A stretch of DNA of 49,792 nt from positions 1 through 49,792 of the forward strand of contig NZ_JAMGBF010000133.1 of NCBI RefSeq assembly GCF_023516615.1, in the 5' to 3' direction. Under the pieces are notes generated by a model. That model saw nothing but the letters and a program-made list of their open reading frames with translations, ran no database searches and had not been told where the DNA came from. Origin of the DNA: Streptomyces panaciradicis (lineage in GTDB: Bacteria > Actinomycetota > Actinomycetes > Streptomycetales > Streptomycetaceae). The position numbers were made by a program, and so were the translations under genes. Numbering within the stretch: position 1 is the first letter of the stretch; each line of letters begins with the position of its first letter. Shown piece after piece: positions 10,075-18,269 of the stretch.

Positions 10075-10106
10075 ATGCCCACATACGGGATGTCGTATGT
10101 GGGCAT
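10075..10106. repeat. 12-bp inverted repeat in divergent promoter region
   Basis: ATGCCCACATAC (10075-10086) and GTATGTGGGCAT (10095-10106) are perfect reverse complements 8 bases apart. They lie 30 bases upstream of the HEPN start codon and about 120 bases upstream of the divergent ABC gene. The element could be a hairpin in the HEPN leader or a dimeric repressor operator; the sequence does not decide. Confidence 0.8.
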
Positions 10107-10179
10107 CGTGGGGTATGGCACTGACAATCCGTTCCGACCTGGGCTTTTGCTTCGATCGAAAGTTCGGAGTAGTTTTTGC

Positions 10180-10193
10180 ACTGACCAGTCAGT
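10180..10193. promoter_or_regulatory. Candidate TetR operator
   Basis: ACTGACCAGTCAGT is an inverted repeat (ACTGAC-CA-GTCAGT) 36 bases upstream of the ABC ATPase start. It overlaps a plausible -35 (CTGACC, 10181-10186) that is 17 bases from TACACA (10204-10209). The operon ends with a TetR-family gene, so autoregulation through this site is a natural inference. Confidence 0.5.
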
Positions 10194-10228
10194 TCAATTG
10201 CACTACACATCGAGGGATGGGGGGAACC

Positions 10229-10954
10229 GTGCCCGGAATCGGTGTCACGGCCCGCGGACTCGGGCTCAAGGGGCCGCGCGGCTGGGCCTTCCGCGACATC
10301 ACGTTCGACGCGGAGCCCGGCGCGCTGCTCGCGATCGAGGGCCCGTCCGGGTCCGGCCGCACCTGCCTGCTGCTGGCGCTCACGGGCCGGATGAGGTCCA
10401 CCGAAGGAGTGGCCACGGTCGGCGAGTGCAAACTGCCCAAGCACCTGGCGGCCGTCCGGCGCGTCGCGGCGGTGGCCAACGTCGCCGGGGTGACCGACCT
10501 CGACCCGGCCCTGACCGTCGGCGAGCACCTGCGCGAACGGGCGCTGCTGCAGCGCCGGTTCGGCGACTCGCTGCGGGAGCTGCTGCGCCCGCGCGCCGAG
10601 CGCCTGCTTGAGGCGCGGCTGCGGATCGACGCAGCCCTCGCCGCCGCCGGCCTGGACACGGAGACGCTGCCCAAGGGCTCGCGCACCGCCGTACGCGACC
10701 TGGAGCGGCTCGAGGCGCTGCGCCTGTCCGTCGCCCTCGCCCTCATCGGCGGCCCGCGGCTGCTGGGCGTCGACGACACCGACCTCAAGCTCTCGGACGC
10801 CGAACAGGCCGAGGTCTGGGCGCTGCTGGAGTCCGTGGCCCGGGCCGGGACCACGGTGCTGGCCGTCTGCAGCCAGGCCCCGCGGGACCTCGCGACCGTG
10901 AGCACCTCGGGGAAGGAGAAGGCCGATGCGCTCGCCGAGACTGGCCGCTCTTGA
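10229..10954 (+). CDS. Degenerate ABC-type ATPase
   Basis: 241 residues from GTG 10229, with a G-rich ribosome-binding site just upstream; an in-frame ATG at 10217 is the alternative. ABC nucleotide-binding fold: GPSGSGRTCLLLALTGRM is the P-loop but has Arg where Lys is expected, and LLGVDDTDLKLSD occupies the Walker B region with Asp rather than Glu. No clear LSGGQ signature is visible; the region reads LERLEALRLSVALALIGGP. It overlaps the following YhgE/Pip gene by 29 bases and probably forms a complex with it. Whether it hydrolyses ATP is open. Confidence 0.82.
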   Translation: MPGIGVTARGLGLKGPRGWAFRDITFDAEPGALLAIEGPSGSGRTCLLLALTGRMRSTEGVATVGECKLPKHLAAVRRVAAVANVAGVTDLDPALTVGEHLRERALLQRRFGDSLRELLRPRAERLLEARLRIDAALAAAGLDTETLPKGSRTAVRDLERLEALRLSVALALIGGPRLLGVDDTDLKLSDAEQAEVWALLESVARAGTTVLAVCSQAPRDLATVSTSGKEKADALAETGRS

Positions 10955-13010
10955 GCTGCGGCGCTTCGGCAGGGGGAAACTGCCGCGCGCCGCGCTCGTC
11001 GCCCTGCTGGTGCTGCCGCTGCTCTACGGCGCCCTGTACCTGTGGTCGTTCTGGGACCCCTACGGCCGCCTCGACCGCATCCCGGTGGCGCTCGTGAACG
11101 ACGACAAGGGGGCCACCGCCGACGGCAAGCGGATCACCGCGGGCGACGATCTGACGAAGGGGCTGCGCGACAGCGAGGTCTTCGAGTGGCACGAGGTGAG
11201 CGACGCGCAGGCACGCGCGGGCGTGGAGAACGGCACCTACTACCTGTCGCTGACCATGCCGGCCGACTTCAGCAGGCGGATCGCCTCCAGCGCGGGCGAC
11301 TCCCCCGAGACGGGCGCGCTCCGGGTGCGCACGAACGACGCCAACAACTACATCGTCGGGCAGATCTCCAAGACGGTCTTCAACGAGGTCCGCACGGCCG
11401 CGTCCACGAAAACCTCGCGCTCGTTCCTGGACCGGATCTTCATCTCCTTCTCCGACATCCACGGCAAGACCGTGCAGGCCGCCAAGGGCGCCGACCAGCT
11501 CCACGGGGGCATCGGGAAGGCGAAGAAGGGCTCCAAGGACCTCGCCGACGGACTGAAGGACGCCGAGGGCGGCAGCGGGAAGCTGGTCAAGGGGCTGACG
11601 AAGCTCCACAAGGGCGCCGGTGACCTGGCGGACGGCTCGCGGCAGGTCGCTGCCGGCACGCAGACGCTCGCCGACAAGGTGAACGCGGTCGACAAGAAGG
11701 TGGGCCCTTTCCTGAAGGGCAACGAGAAGACCATCGGGGACACCGCCCGCCTGGTCGCCCACTCCGCCCAGGGCATCCGCGACAACCTCGACGTCCTGGT
11801 GCGCACGGCCCCGGCCGCCGCCAAGGGCGCCCACACCGCCTCCGACGCGCTCGACGCCGTCTACCGGGCGCGCTGCGAGGACCCCGTGCTGCCCGATCCG
11901 GCCTGCTCCGACCTGAAGAAGGCCAAGGTCGCCGCCGCCGACGTGGCGACGATCGCCGACGACCTCAACACGCTGATCGACGACCAGGACGGCGACCTGA
12001 AGAAGCTCGACGCCAACCTCGCCACCCTCCAGAAGCAGGCCCAGGCGCTCGCCGACCGCGCGCCGCACCTGTCGGAGGACCTCACCGACGCCGTGGCCAA
12101 GATCAACAAGCTGAACGAGGGCGCCGGGAAGGTCGCCGCGGGCGCGAAGAAGCTGAACCAGGGCCTCGGCACGGCGGCCTCCGGAGCCTCGGCCCTGGAC
12201 AAGGGCATCGGACAGCTCGAGACCGGCGCGCAGACCCTCAACGGCGGCATGTACAAGCTCGCCGACGGCTCCGGGAAGCTCGCGGGCGGCCTGCACGACG
12301 GTGCGGGCAAAATCCCCGACTACGACAAGAAGGACCGCGATCAGCGCACCGAGGTGATGGCCGACCCGGTCGGGCTGGTCTCCAAGGACCTGCACAAGGC
12401 GCCCAACTACGGCACCGGCTTCGCCCCGTACTTCATCCCGCTCTCGCTGTGGGTGGGCGCGATGGTGGCGTACATGCTGATCGCGCCGATGAACCGGCGC
12501 GCGCTCGCCACGGGCGCCCCGGCCTGGCGGATAGCGCTGGCCGGCTGGCTGCCGGTGGTGGCCGTCGGCGTCCTGCAGACGGTGGCCCTGATGTCCGTCC
12601 TGCACTGGGCGATCGGCCTGGAGATGGCCCGGGCGGCCGGCACGGTGGCCTTCCTGTTCCTGGTGACGGCGTGCTTCGCGGCGATCGTGCAGTGGCTGAA
12701 CGCGCGCTTCGGGGCGGCGGGCCGGATCCTGGTGCTCGCCCTGCTGATGCTGCAGCTGACGTCCGCGGGCGGCACGTATCCGGTGCAGACCAGCCCCTGG
12801 TTCTTCAACGCCATCCACCCCTTCCTGCCGATGAGCTACATCGTGGAGGCCCTGCGCAGGCTCATCACGGGCGGCGGTCTGGTGCCCGTGTGGCACGCGT
12901 GCGTGGTGCTCCTCGCCTTCACGGCCGGCTCCCTCGCGCTGACGGCGCTGTCGGCGCGCCGCCGGCAGGTGTGGACGCTGGACCGGCTGCACCCGGAGCT
13001 GACCCTGTGA
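10926..13010 (+). CDS. YhgE/Pip-family ABC-2-like membrane protein
   Basis: 694 residues from ATG 10926. The YhgE/Pip layout is complete: a membrane helix at about 23-42 (ALVALLVLPLLYGALYLWSF) with the NDDKGA motif after it, and a long extracytoplasmic region. That region has repeated heptad-like G-x-x-x-L-A-D/S-G units (GSKDLADGLKDAEGGSGKLV, then KGAGDLADGSRQVAAGTQTL). From about residue 498 five further membrane helices form an ABC-2 permease-like domain. Relatives include the phage receptor Pip and type VII-linked proteins; substrates are unknown. It is encoded with a degenerate ABC ATPase and a TetR regulator, which suggests an inducible export or envelope-stress unit. Confidence 0.93.
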   Translation: MRSPRLAALELRRFGRGKLPRAALVALLVLPLLYGALYLWSFWDPYGRLDRIPVALVNDDKGATADGKRITAGDDLTKGLRDSEVFEWHEVSDAQARAGVENGTYYLSLTMPADFSRRIASSAGDSPETGALRVRTNDANNYIVGQISKTVFNEVRTAASTKTSRSFLDRIFISFSDIHGKTVQAAKGADQLHGGIGKAKKGSKDLADGLKDAEGGSGKLVKGLTKLHKGAGDLADGSRQVAAGTQTLADKVNAVDKKVGPFLKGNEKTIGDTARLVAHSAQGIRDNLDVLVRTAPAAAKGAHTASDALDAVYRARCEDPVLPDPACSDLKKAKVAAADVATIADDLNTLIDDQDGDLKKLDANLATLQKQAQALADRAPHLSEDLTDAVAKINKLNEGAGKVAAGAKKLNQGLGTAASGASALDKGIGQLETGAQTLNGGMYKLADGSGKLAGGLHDGAGKIPDYDKKDRDQRTEVMADPVGLVSKDLHKAPNYGTGFAPYFIPLSLWVGAMVAYMLIAPMNRRALATGAPAWRIALAGWLPVVAVGVLQTVALMSVLHWAIGLEMARAAGTVAFLFLVTACFAAIVQWLNARFGAAGRILVLALLMLQLTSAGGTYPVQTSPWFFNAIHPFLPMSYIVEALRRLITGGGLVPVWHACVVLLAFTAGSLALTALSARRRQVWTLDRLHPELTL

Positions 13011-13057
13011 TCCCGAAGAAGGCCCTGCACACGCGCGTACCTGTGACAATCGGGGCC

Positions 13058-13693
13058 ATGGAAAGCAGCAGTCCCACGACGGGTGGCAGCACGCGCCGCG
13101 AGGCCACCCGGCAGAAGCTCTACGAGGCGGCCGTCACGCTCATCGCCGAGCAGGGGTTCTCCGCCACCACCGTGGACGAGATCGCGGAGCGGGCCGGGGT
13201 CGCGAAGGGCACCGTCTACTACAACTTCGCCAGCAAGTCCGTCCTCTTCGAGGAGCTGCTGCGGCACGGCGTCGGGCTCCTGACCGCCTCGCTGCGCCAG
13301 GCGGCCGAGCAGACCGCGCGGGACGGCGGCGGCAAGGTCGACGCCCTGGACGCGATGATCCGGGCGGGCCTGGTGTTCATCGAGCGCTATCCGGCCTTCA
13401 CCCAGCTCTACGTCGCCGAGCTGTGGCGCACCAACCGGGCCTGGCAGTCCACGCTGATGGTGGTGCGCCAGCAGGCGGTGGCCGTCGTGGAGGACGTGCT
13501 CCGGGACGGCGTGGCGGCCGGCGAGTTCAGCGAGGAGATCGATGTGCCGCTGACCGCGTCGGCCCTGGTCGGCATGGTCCTGGTGGCCGCCCTGGACTGG
13601 CAGTCCTTCCAGCCGGAGCGCTCCCTGGACGACGTCCACGCGGCGCTGTCCCGGCTGCTGCAGGGCCGGGTCAGCGGCCGCGACCGGGACTGA
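13058..13693 (+). CDS. TetR-family transcriptional regulator
   Basis: 211 residues from ATG 13058. The N-terminal helix-turn-helix is typical: TRQKLYEAAVTLIAEQGFSA, then TTVDEIAERAGVAKGTVYYN, then FASKSVLFEELL (residues about 18-66). The C-terminal ligand-binding part is helical and unassigned. It follows the YhgE/Pip gene by 47 bases and may be both co-transcribed and read from its own leaderless promoter, since GACAAT at 13045-13050 is 7 bases before the ATG. The likely target is the palindrome at 10180-10193 in front of this operon. Confidence 0.93.
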   Translation: MESSSPTTGGSTRREATRQKLYEAAVTLIAEQGFSATTVDEIAERAGVAKGTVYYNFASKSVLFEELLRHGVGLLTASLRQAAEQTARDGGGKVDALDAMIRAGLVFIERYPAFTQLYVAELWRTNRAWQSTLMVVRQQAVAVVEDVLRDGVAAGEFSEEIDVPLTASALVGMVLVAALDWQSFQPERSLDDVHAALSRLLQGRVSGRDRD

Positions 13694-14045
13694 CGCACGA
13701 CGAAAGCGCCGGTCCGCCGTGGCCGCGTCCCCCGCGGGCCACCTCGAACCGGCGCTCTGTCGTGCTCCCCCCGTCGGGACCCCCGTTGCGGTCGTTCCCT
13801 CGGGTTCCCCCGTGCCTCGCTCCCGCCGACCTCGGCCGGCGGAAGGAGCGGATCGTGGGCCGCTCCGTTCCGGCGCCCCGTGTCGCCGGTGCCGCAGCCG
13901 CGCCCCTCTCCGTGCCTCCACCTTCTCGTTCGCGCAGGTCCGCCCCCATCCGCGCGCGTACTCATCTCGCCCACTAGGTACGGATACTCAGCTCTGCGTG
14001 CTCATCCCCAGGACGCGGTGCCGCCCACTGGTTACGATCGCGTCC
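13694..14045. other. Gene-free stretch after the TetR gene
   Basis: 352 bases. The first 70 hold the terminator hairpin at 13695-13765. The remainder is C-rich with no convincing gene on either strand; open frames through it lack a start with a ribosome-binding site. The promoter of the DUF4126 gene is at its right end (TACGAT, 14033-14038). Confidence 0.6.
13695..13765 (+). terminator. Long hairpin terminator of the ABC/YhgE/TetR operon
   Basis: GCACGAC (13695-13701) plus AGCGCCGGT (13705-13713) pair with ACCGGCGCT (13748-13756) plus GTCGTGC (13759-13765). The long loop contains its own GC-rich stem. It begins right after the TetR stop codon. Confidence 0.7.
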
Positions 14046-14663
14046 GTGTCCGTACTCCCTCTCGTCTTCACCAGCGGCTGGGCCAGCGGCATCAACGCCT
14101 ACGCCGTGGTGCTGCTGCTCGGCGTGTTCGGTGCCACCGGGATGAGCGACGACGTCCCCGGGGCGCTCCAGCGGCCCGAGGTCCTCGTCCTTGCGGGCGT
14201 GCTGTTCCTGTGCGAGGCGGTCGCCGACAAGATCCCGTACGTCGACTCGGTGTGGGACTCGGTGCACACCGTGGTCCGCCCCGTCGCGGGCGCCTGGGTC
14301 GGTGCGCTGCTCGCCGGGCAGAGCGGTTCCCTGAACGACGTGGTCGCGGGCCTGATCGGCGGCTTCACCGCGCTGGCCAGCCACACCGTCAAGGCCGGGA
14401 CGCGGATGGCGGTCAACACCTCGCCGGAACCGTTCAGCAACATCGTCATCAGCATCGCCGAGGACCTCGGGGTCGGCGCGATCGTGACGTTCGCGATGTT
14501 CCACCCGGTCGCGGCGGCCTCCCTCGCCGGCGCGCTGCTGCTGACCGGTCTGGTGGTGCTGGTCTTCCTGGTCTCCCGGATCCGGCGTTTCCTGCGGCGC
14601 AGGGCCCAGCGGCGGGAGGAACGGCGGCTCGCCGCGCAGCCGGAACCGCCTCCCGTTCCGTGA
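14046..14663 (+). CDS. DUF4126 membrane protein
   Basis: 205 residues from GTG 14046. It is hydrophobic with about five membrane segments and the DUF4126 start LPLVFTSGWASGINAYAVVL, then CEAVADKIPYVDSVWDSVHT, and a GG-rich helix with LASHTVKAGTRMAVNTSPEP. The cytoplasmic tail is Arg-rich. Function is unknown. TACGAT at 14033-14038 is 7 bases before the GTG, so the mRNA is probably leaderless. It is followed 30 bases later by the FAD oxidoreductase, which has its own likely promoter. Confidence 0.9.
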   Translation: MSVLPLVFTSGWASGINAYAVVLLLGVFGATGMSDDVPGALQRPEVLVLAGVLFLCEAVADKIPYVDSVWDSVHTVVRPVAGAWVGALLAGQSGSLNDVVAGLIGGFTALASHTVKAGTRMAVNTSPEPFSNIVISIAEDLGVGAIVTFAMFHPVAAASLAGALLLTGLVVLVFLVSRIRRFLRRRAQRREERRLAAQPEPPPVP

Positions 14664-14693
14664 CGGTCGGTGGCGGTCGATAAAGTCGCGGTC

Positions 14694-16199
14694 ATGGGAC
14701 GGATTGCGGTGATCGGCGCCGGGCTGGGCGCGATGGCGGCCGCCGCCCGGCTGGCCGTCGCGGGCCACCGGGTGACGGTGTACGAGCGTACGGAGACGTA
14801 CGGCGGCGCGGTGCGCCGGTTCGAGCGCGACGGCTTCGGCTTCGACACCGGTCCCGGACTGCTGACCCTGCCCGCCGTCTGGCGCGATCTGTTCGTCAAG
14901 ACCGGCAAGGAGCCGCTGGAGGACCGCGTCGAGCTGGTCCAGGTCGACCCGTCCTCCCTGCACGTCTTCGCGGACGGCACGCGCGTCCGCCTGCCCAACG
15001 CCTCGCGCGCGGGCGTCGTCGCCGCCCTGGACGAGGCGCTCGGGGCGCCCGCGGGCGAGCGCTGGGGCGACTTCCTGGTGCGGGCCCGCGAGGCCTGGGA
15101 CCGCACCCGGCGGCCGCTGCTGGAGGAGCCGCTGTGGCCCAACTGGTCGGTGCTGGCCGAGCGCGAGCCCTATCCGGCGGTGGCGCACAAGCGGCTGCTG
15201 CGCACCCGGCGGGCGAGCACGCTCGGTGAGGTCGGCGCCTTCGAGCTGCGGGAGCCCCGGCTCACGGCGCTGCTGGAGGGCCACGCCCTCGCGTACGGCC
15301 TCGATCCGCGCGTCACCCCGGCGAGCGCGGCCGTCCTGCCGTACATGGAGCACGCCTTCGGCGTCTGGTATGTGCGCGGCGGCATGCGGGAGTTGGCGCG
15401 CGCCGTCCACGAGCGGTGCCTGGCGCGCAGGGTCGAGTTCCGTTTCGGCGCCGAGGTGACGGGGGTGCTGGAGAAGGACGGCCGGGCGACGGGGGTGGAG
15501 CTCGCGGACGGGACGGTCGAGGAGGCGGACTTCGTGGTCGCCGGAGTCGCGCCCGGGACGCTGAGCCGTTGTGTACGGGGTTCGGCCGTCCGGGCCGACG
15601 GCGAGGTCCCGCCGCGGCGCGGTCTGCCGAGCCGTCTCACGGTGCTGCTGGCGCTGCGCGGCGGCCGCCCGGAGGGGACCGCGCACCGGACCGTGGTGCA
15701 CGCGGCCGACCGGCAGGCCGAGTTGGACGCCCTGTTCGGCACCCCGGCGGCGCTGCCGGACCGCCCCACGCTCACCGTCCTGCGCCCCGACGACCCGCGG
15801 CTGGTCCCGGATGCCGGCCACGAGGCGGTCACGCTCACCGCGGTGGTCCCGGCCCGGCCCGAGGGAAGCCGGGAGGACTGGGCCGCTCTGGCCGAGAAGC
15901 TGATCACCGTCGCCGAGCGGGCCGTACCGGATCTGCGCGAGCGGCTGCTGTGGCACGAGGTGCGCTCCCCGGCCGACATCGCGGAGGCGACCGGCGCCGA
16001 GGGCGGCGCCGTCCCGCCGCCGGCGCTCGCCGCGGGCGAGGGCGGCCTGCTGCACCCGGCCAACACCACCGCCGTTCCCGGCCTGTTCACCGTCGGCGGC
16101 TGGTCGCACCCCGGCGGCGGGCTCCCGCACGCGGGCATGTCGGGCGCGCTGGTGGCCGGACTGATCGTGGAGGGGCCGGAGTTCCGGGGCTCGCAGTGA
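14694..16199 (+). CDS. FAD-dependent oxidoreductase, phytoene desaturase-like
   Basis: 501 residues from ATG 14694. The FAD dinucleotide fold is at the N-terminus (AVIGAGLGAMAAAARLAVAG, residues 5-24, then HRVTVYERTETYGG), and the C-terminal flavin-binding signature GGWSHPGGGLPHAGMSGALV is complete. Overall length and motifs match the phytoene desaturase/NAD(P)-FAD amine-oxidase superfamily (CrtI-like). No phytoene synthase or other carotenoid gene is nearby, so the substrate is unknown. TAAAGT at 14681-14686 ends 7 bases before the ATG, which indicates a leaderless transcript. It converges with the membrane protein gene at 16221. Confidence 0.88.
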   Translation: MGRIAVIGAGLGAMAAAARLAVAGHRVTVYERTETYGGAVRRFERDGFGFDTGPGLLTLPAVWRDLFVKTGKEPLEDRVELVQVDPSSLHVFADGTRVRLPNASRAGVVAALDEALGAPAGERWGDFLVRAREAWDRTRRPLLEEPLWPNWSVLAEREPYPAVAHKRLLRTRRASTLGEVGAFELREPRLTALLEGHALAYGLDPRVTPASAAVLPYMEHAFGVWYVRGGMRELARAVHERCLARRVEFRFGAEVTGVLEKDGRATGVELADGTVEEADFVVAGVAPGTLSRCVRGSAVRADGEVPPRRGLPSRLTVLLALRGGRPEGTAHRTVVHAADRQAELDALFGTPAALPDRPTLTVLRPDDPRLVPDAGHEAVTLTAVVPARPEGSREDWAALAEKLITVAERAVPDLRERLLWHEVRSPADIAEATGAEGGAVPPPALAAGEGGLLHPANTTAVPGLFTVGGWSHPGGGLPHAGMSGALVAGLIVEGPEFRGSQ

Positions 16200-16220
16200 C
16201 CGGCCGGTGCTGAGGGGTCC

Positions 16221-17180
16221 TCAGAAGCGGTACTGCTCGTCGTACCCGGCGCCGCCCTGCTGCTGGCCGTCGCCCTGGTACGGGTACTGCTGCTCGGGCG
16301 GGAGTTCGCCGCCGTAGGTCTCGTCGGTGCGCTGCTGCGGGACCCAGACCCCGGCGGACGGCGTCTCGCCGTACCCGCCGGTGCCGTACTGCTCCTGGCT
16401 GTAGCCCTGCTGGCCGTACTGGTCGTAGCTCGCGTCGTAGCCGCCGCCGTACGTCTGGGTGCCGATGTAGGGATCGGAGTAGGCGGCGTACTGCTGCTGG
16501 CCGGTGGTGTCGTAGCCGTACTGCTGCTGGCCGTAGCCGGAGTAGTCGTAGCCGTAGCTCTGGTCGGCGCCCTGGGCGGCCGTCGCGTACTGGTCCTGGG
16601 CCTGGCCGGCGTTGGCGTACGACGGGTCGGCGGCGGCGTACGAGGTGTCGCCGTAGATGCCGTAGGAGCCGGTGTCGTCGGGCAGGGGCTGCGGCTCGTA
16701 GACGGCGGTGGTCTCGGCGGCCGCGGGGCGGGCGGGGGTGAAGACGTCGTCGCGGTCGTAGTCGTCGTCCGCGCCGTAGGAGGCGGGGTCCTGGGTGTAG
16801 GCGGCGCGCTCCGGGCCGTAGTCCGTGTCGGCCTCCGGCTCCAGCTCGGACACCTCCAGGGTCGGGTCGCGGCGCTCCGCCTTGCCGCGACGGCCCTTGA
16901 GGCCGGCGCCGAGACCGTCGCCCTCGGGGCGCTTGACCGCCCAGCCCGCGGAGAAGCCGCGGCGGAACGACAGCGTGACGAAGGTCTGCCCGACCGCGAA
17001 CGCCGCGGCGCCCAGGCCGATGACGATGACCGAGGGGATCAGCACGCCGAGCACGACGCCGAGGAATCCGGCGAAGGCGAGCAGCCGCCAGCGCAGCCGC
17101 GCCTTGTACTGCAGCAGCACCTCGCCCAGCAGCCACAGCGCGACGATGCCGAACGCGATGTAGAGGACCGTCCAGCCCAT
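16221..17180 (-). CDS. Membrane protein with Tyr/Gln/Gly-rich tail
   Basis: 319 residues from ATG 17180 with GGGAGAGGGG upstream. The first 75 residues hold three membrane helices (VLYIAFGIVALWLLGEVLLQ; LLAFAGFLGVVLGVLIPSVI; and a third segment). After a charged linker, residues from about 150 to the end are a low-complexity tail dominated by Tyr, Gln, Gly, Ala, Asp and Ser, with units such as YGYDYSGYGQQQYGYDTTG and YDQYGQQGYSQEQYGTGGYG. I do not recognise a catalytic domain. The tail should face the cytoplasm or exterior depending on helix number, which I cannot fix. It stands 56 bases downstream of metF on the same strand. Confidence 0.85.
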   Translation of the reverse strand: MGWTVLYIAFGIVALWLLGEVLLQYKARLRWRLLAFAGFLGVVLGVLIPSVIVIGLGAAAFAVGQTFVTLSFRRGFSAGWAVKRPEGDGLGAGLKGRRGKAERRDPTLEVSELEPEADTDYGPERAAYTQDPASYGADDDYDRDDVFTPARPAAAETTAVYEPQPLPDDTGSYGIYGDTSYAAADPSYANAGQAQDQYATAAQGADQSYGYDYSGYGQQQYGYDTTGQQQYAAYSDPYIGTQTYGGGYDASYDQYGQQGYSQEQYGTGGYGETPSAGVWVPQQRTDETYGGELPPEQQYPYQGDGQQQGGAGYDEQYRF

Positions 17181-17236
17181 GTACGCCCCTCTCCCAGTCG
17201 CCGCTACGCAGTGTGTCGTATACCCGTGCGGCCGGT

Positions 17237-18160
17237 CTAGGCCTGCGGGGGGTGATGCAGGCCCAGGTTCTCGTAGATTTCCAGCGTCGCCGTGGAGTTG
17301 TTGAGCGTGATGAAGTGCAGTCCGGGCACTCCCTCGTCCAGCAGTCGCGCGCAGAACTCCGTGGCGAATTCGATGCCAATGGAGCGTACAGCGGCCGGAT
17401 CGTCTTTTGCTGTGAGGATCCGCTCTTTCAGGACGGAAGGGATCCGGGCGTTGCTGAGCTGCGGCAAACGCTGCAGCATCTTCACACTCGTGACCGGCAT
17501 CACTTCCGGGATGACGGGGGTCGCGCAGCCCGCCGTGGCCACCCGGTCGCGCAGTCGCAGGTACGACTCCGGCTGGAAGAACATCTGCGTGATGGCGTAG
17601 TCGGCGCCGGCCCGGCACTTGTCGACGAAGCGGGCGACGTCCGTGTCCCAGTCGGCGGAGCGCGGGTGCATCTCCGGGAAGGCCGCCACGCCGACGCAGA
17701 AGTCGCCCGACTCCTTGATGAGCTGGACGAGTTCGGCGGCGTAGGTCAGGCCCTGCGGGTGCGGAACCCAGTCGGCCATGGGGTCGCCGGGCGGGTCGCC
17801 GCGCACGGCGAGCATGTTGCGGATGCCGGCGTCCGCGTACTGGCCGATGATGTTGCGCAGCTCGGCGATGGAGTGGTTGACGGCGGTGAGGTGGGCGACC
17901 GGCGTCAGCGTGGTGTCGGCGACGATCTGCTCGGTCTCCTTGACCGTGCCGGCGCGCGTGGAGCCGCCGGCGCCGTACGTCACGGAGACGAAGTCGGGAG
18001 CCACCGCCTCGACCCTGCGCAGCGCGCTCCACAGGTTCCGCTCGCCCTTGGGGGTCTTCGGCGCCGAGAACTCGAAGGAGTACGTCGTCTTGCCCGTCGC
18101 GAGCATGTCGCGCACCGTACGTGCGCGATCAGTCCTGGTGGATGCGGTTCCGAGGGCCAT
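17237..18160 (-). CDS. metF: 5,10-methylenetetrahydrofolate reductase
   Basis: 307 residues, normal length. It reduces methylene-THF to methyl-THF for methionine synthesis. MetF marks are present: TTYSFEFSAPKTPKGERNLW, VSVTYGAGGSTR, IRNMLAVRGDPPGDP, the FAD/folate pocket VGVAAFPEMHP, and AITQMFFQPESYLRLRDRV. Start ATG 18160; TAACCT (18172-18167) lies 6 bases upstream, so the mRNA is likely leaderless and no S-adenosylmethionine riboswitch can precede it. In M. tuberculosis the equivalent position is held by Rv2172c, reported as an atypical reductase of this kind. It is transcribed toward the Tyr/Gln-rich membrane protein gene. Confidence 0.96.
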   Translation of the reverse strand: MALGTASTRTDRARTVRDMLATGKTTYSFEFSAPKTPKGERNLWSALRRVEAVAPDFVSVTYGAGGSTRAGTVKETEQIVADTTLTPVAHLTAVNHSIAELRNIIGQYADAGIRNMLAVRGDPPGDPMADWVPHPQGLTYAAELVQLIKESGDFCVGVAAFPEMHPRSADWDTDVARFVDKCRAGADYAITQMFFQPESYLRLRDRVATAGCATPVIPEVMPVTSVKMLQRLPQLSNARIPSVLKERILTAKDDPAAVRSIGIEFATEFCARLLDEGVPGLHFITLNNSTATLEIYENLGLHHPPQA

Positions 18161-18269
18161 ACTGGCAGGTTAACCAGGGGCGCCCGGTCCCCCAACCGAG
18201 AGCCGGGAATTTGCCCGTTTTGCCGCGCTGTTGTCCACCCCTTGGACACCGGGGTCGCTCAGGGCCCCG

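Noticed and set aside
11461..12300. Repetitive coding region resembling tandem DNA repeats
   Set aside because: The periodicity is the heptad-like G-x-x-x-L-A-D/S-G units of the YhgE/Pip extracytoplasmic domain, not a DNA repeat array.
10785..13049. 754-codon minus-strand frame under the YhgE/Pip gene
   Set aside because: Antisense to a clear YhgE/Pip protein; the repeated heptads of the real gene produce the apparent regularity.
13719..14045. Upstream extension of the DUF4126 gene
   Set aside because: Pro/Arg/Ser-rich, not conserved-looking, and it crosses a terminator hairpin; GTG 14046 with a -10 element 7 bases upstream is the better start.
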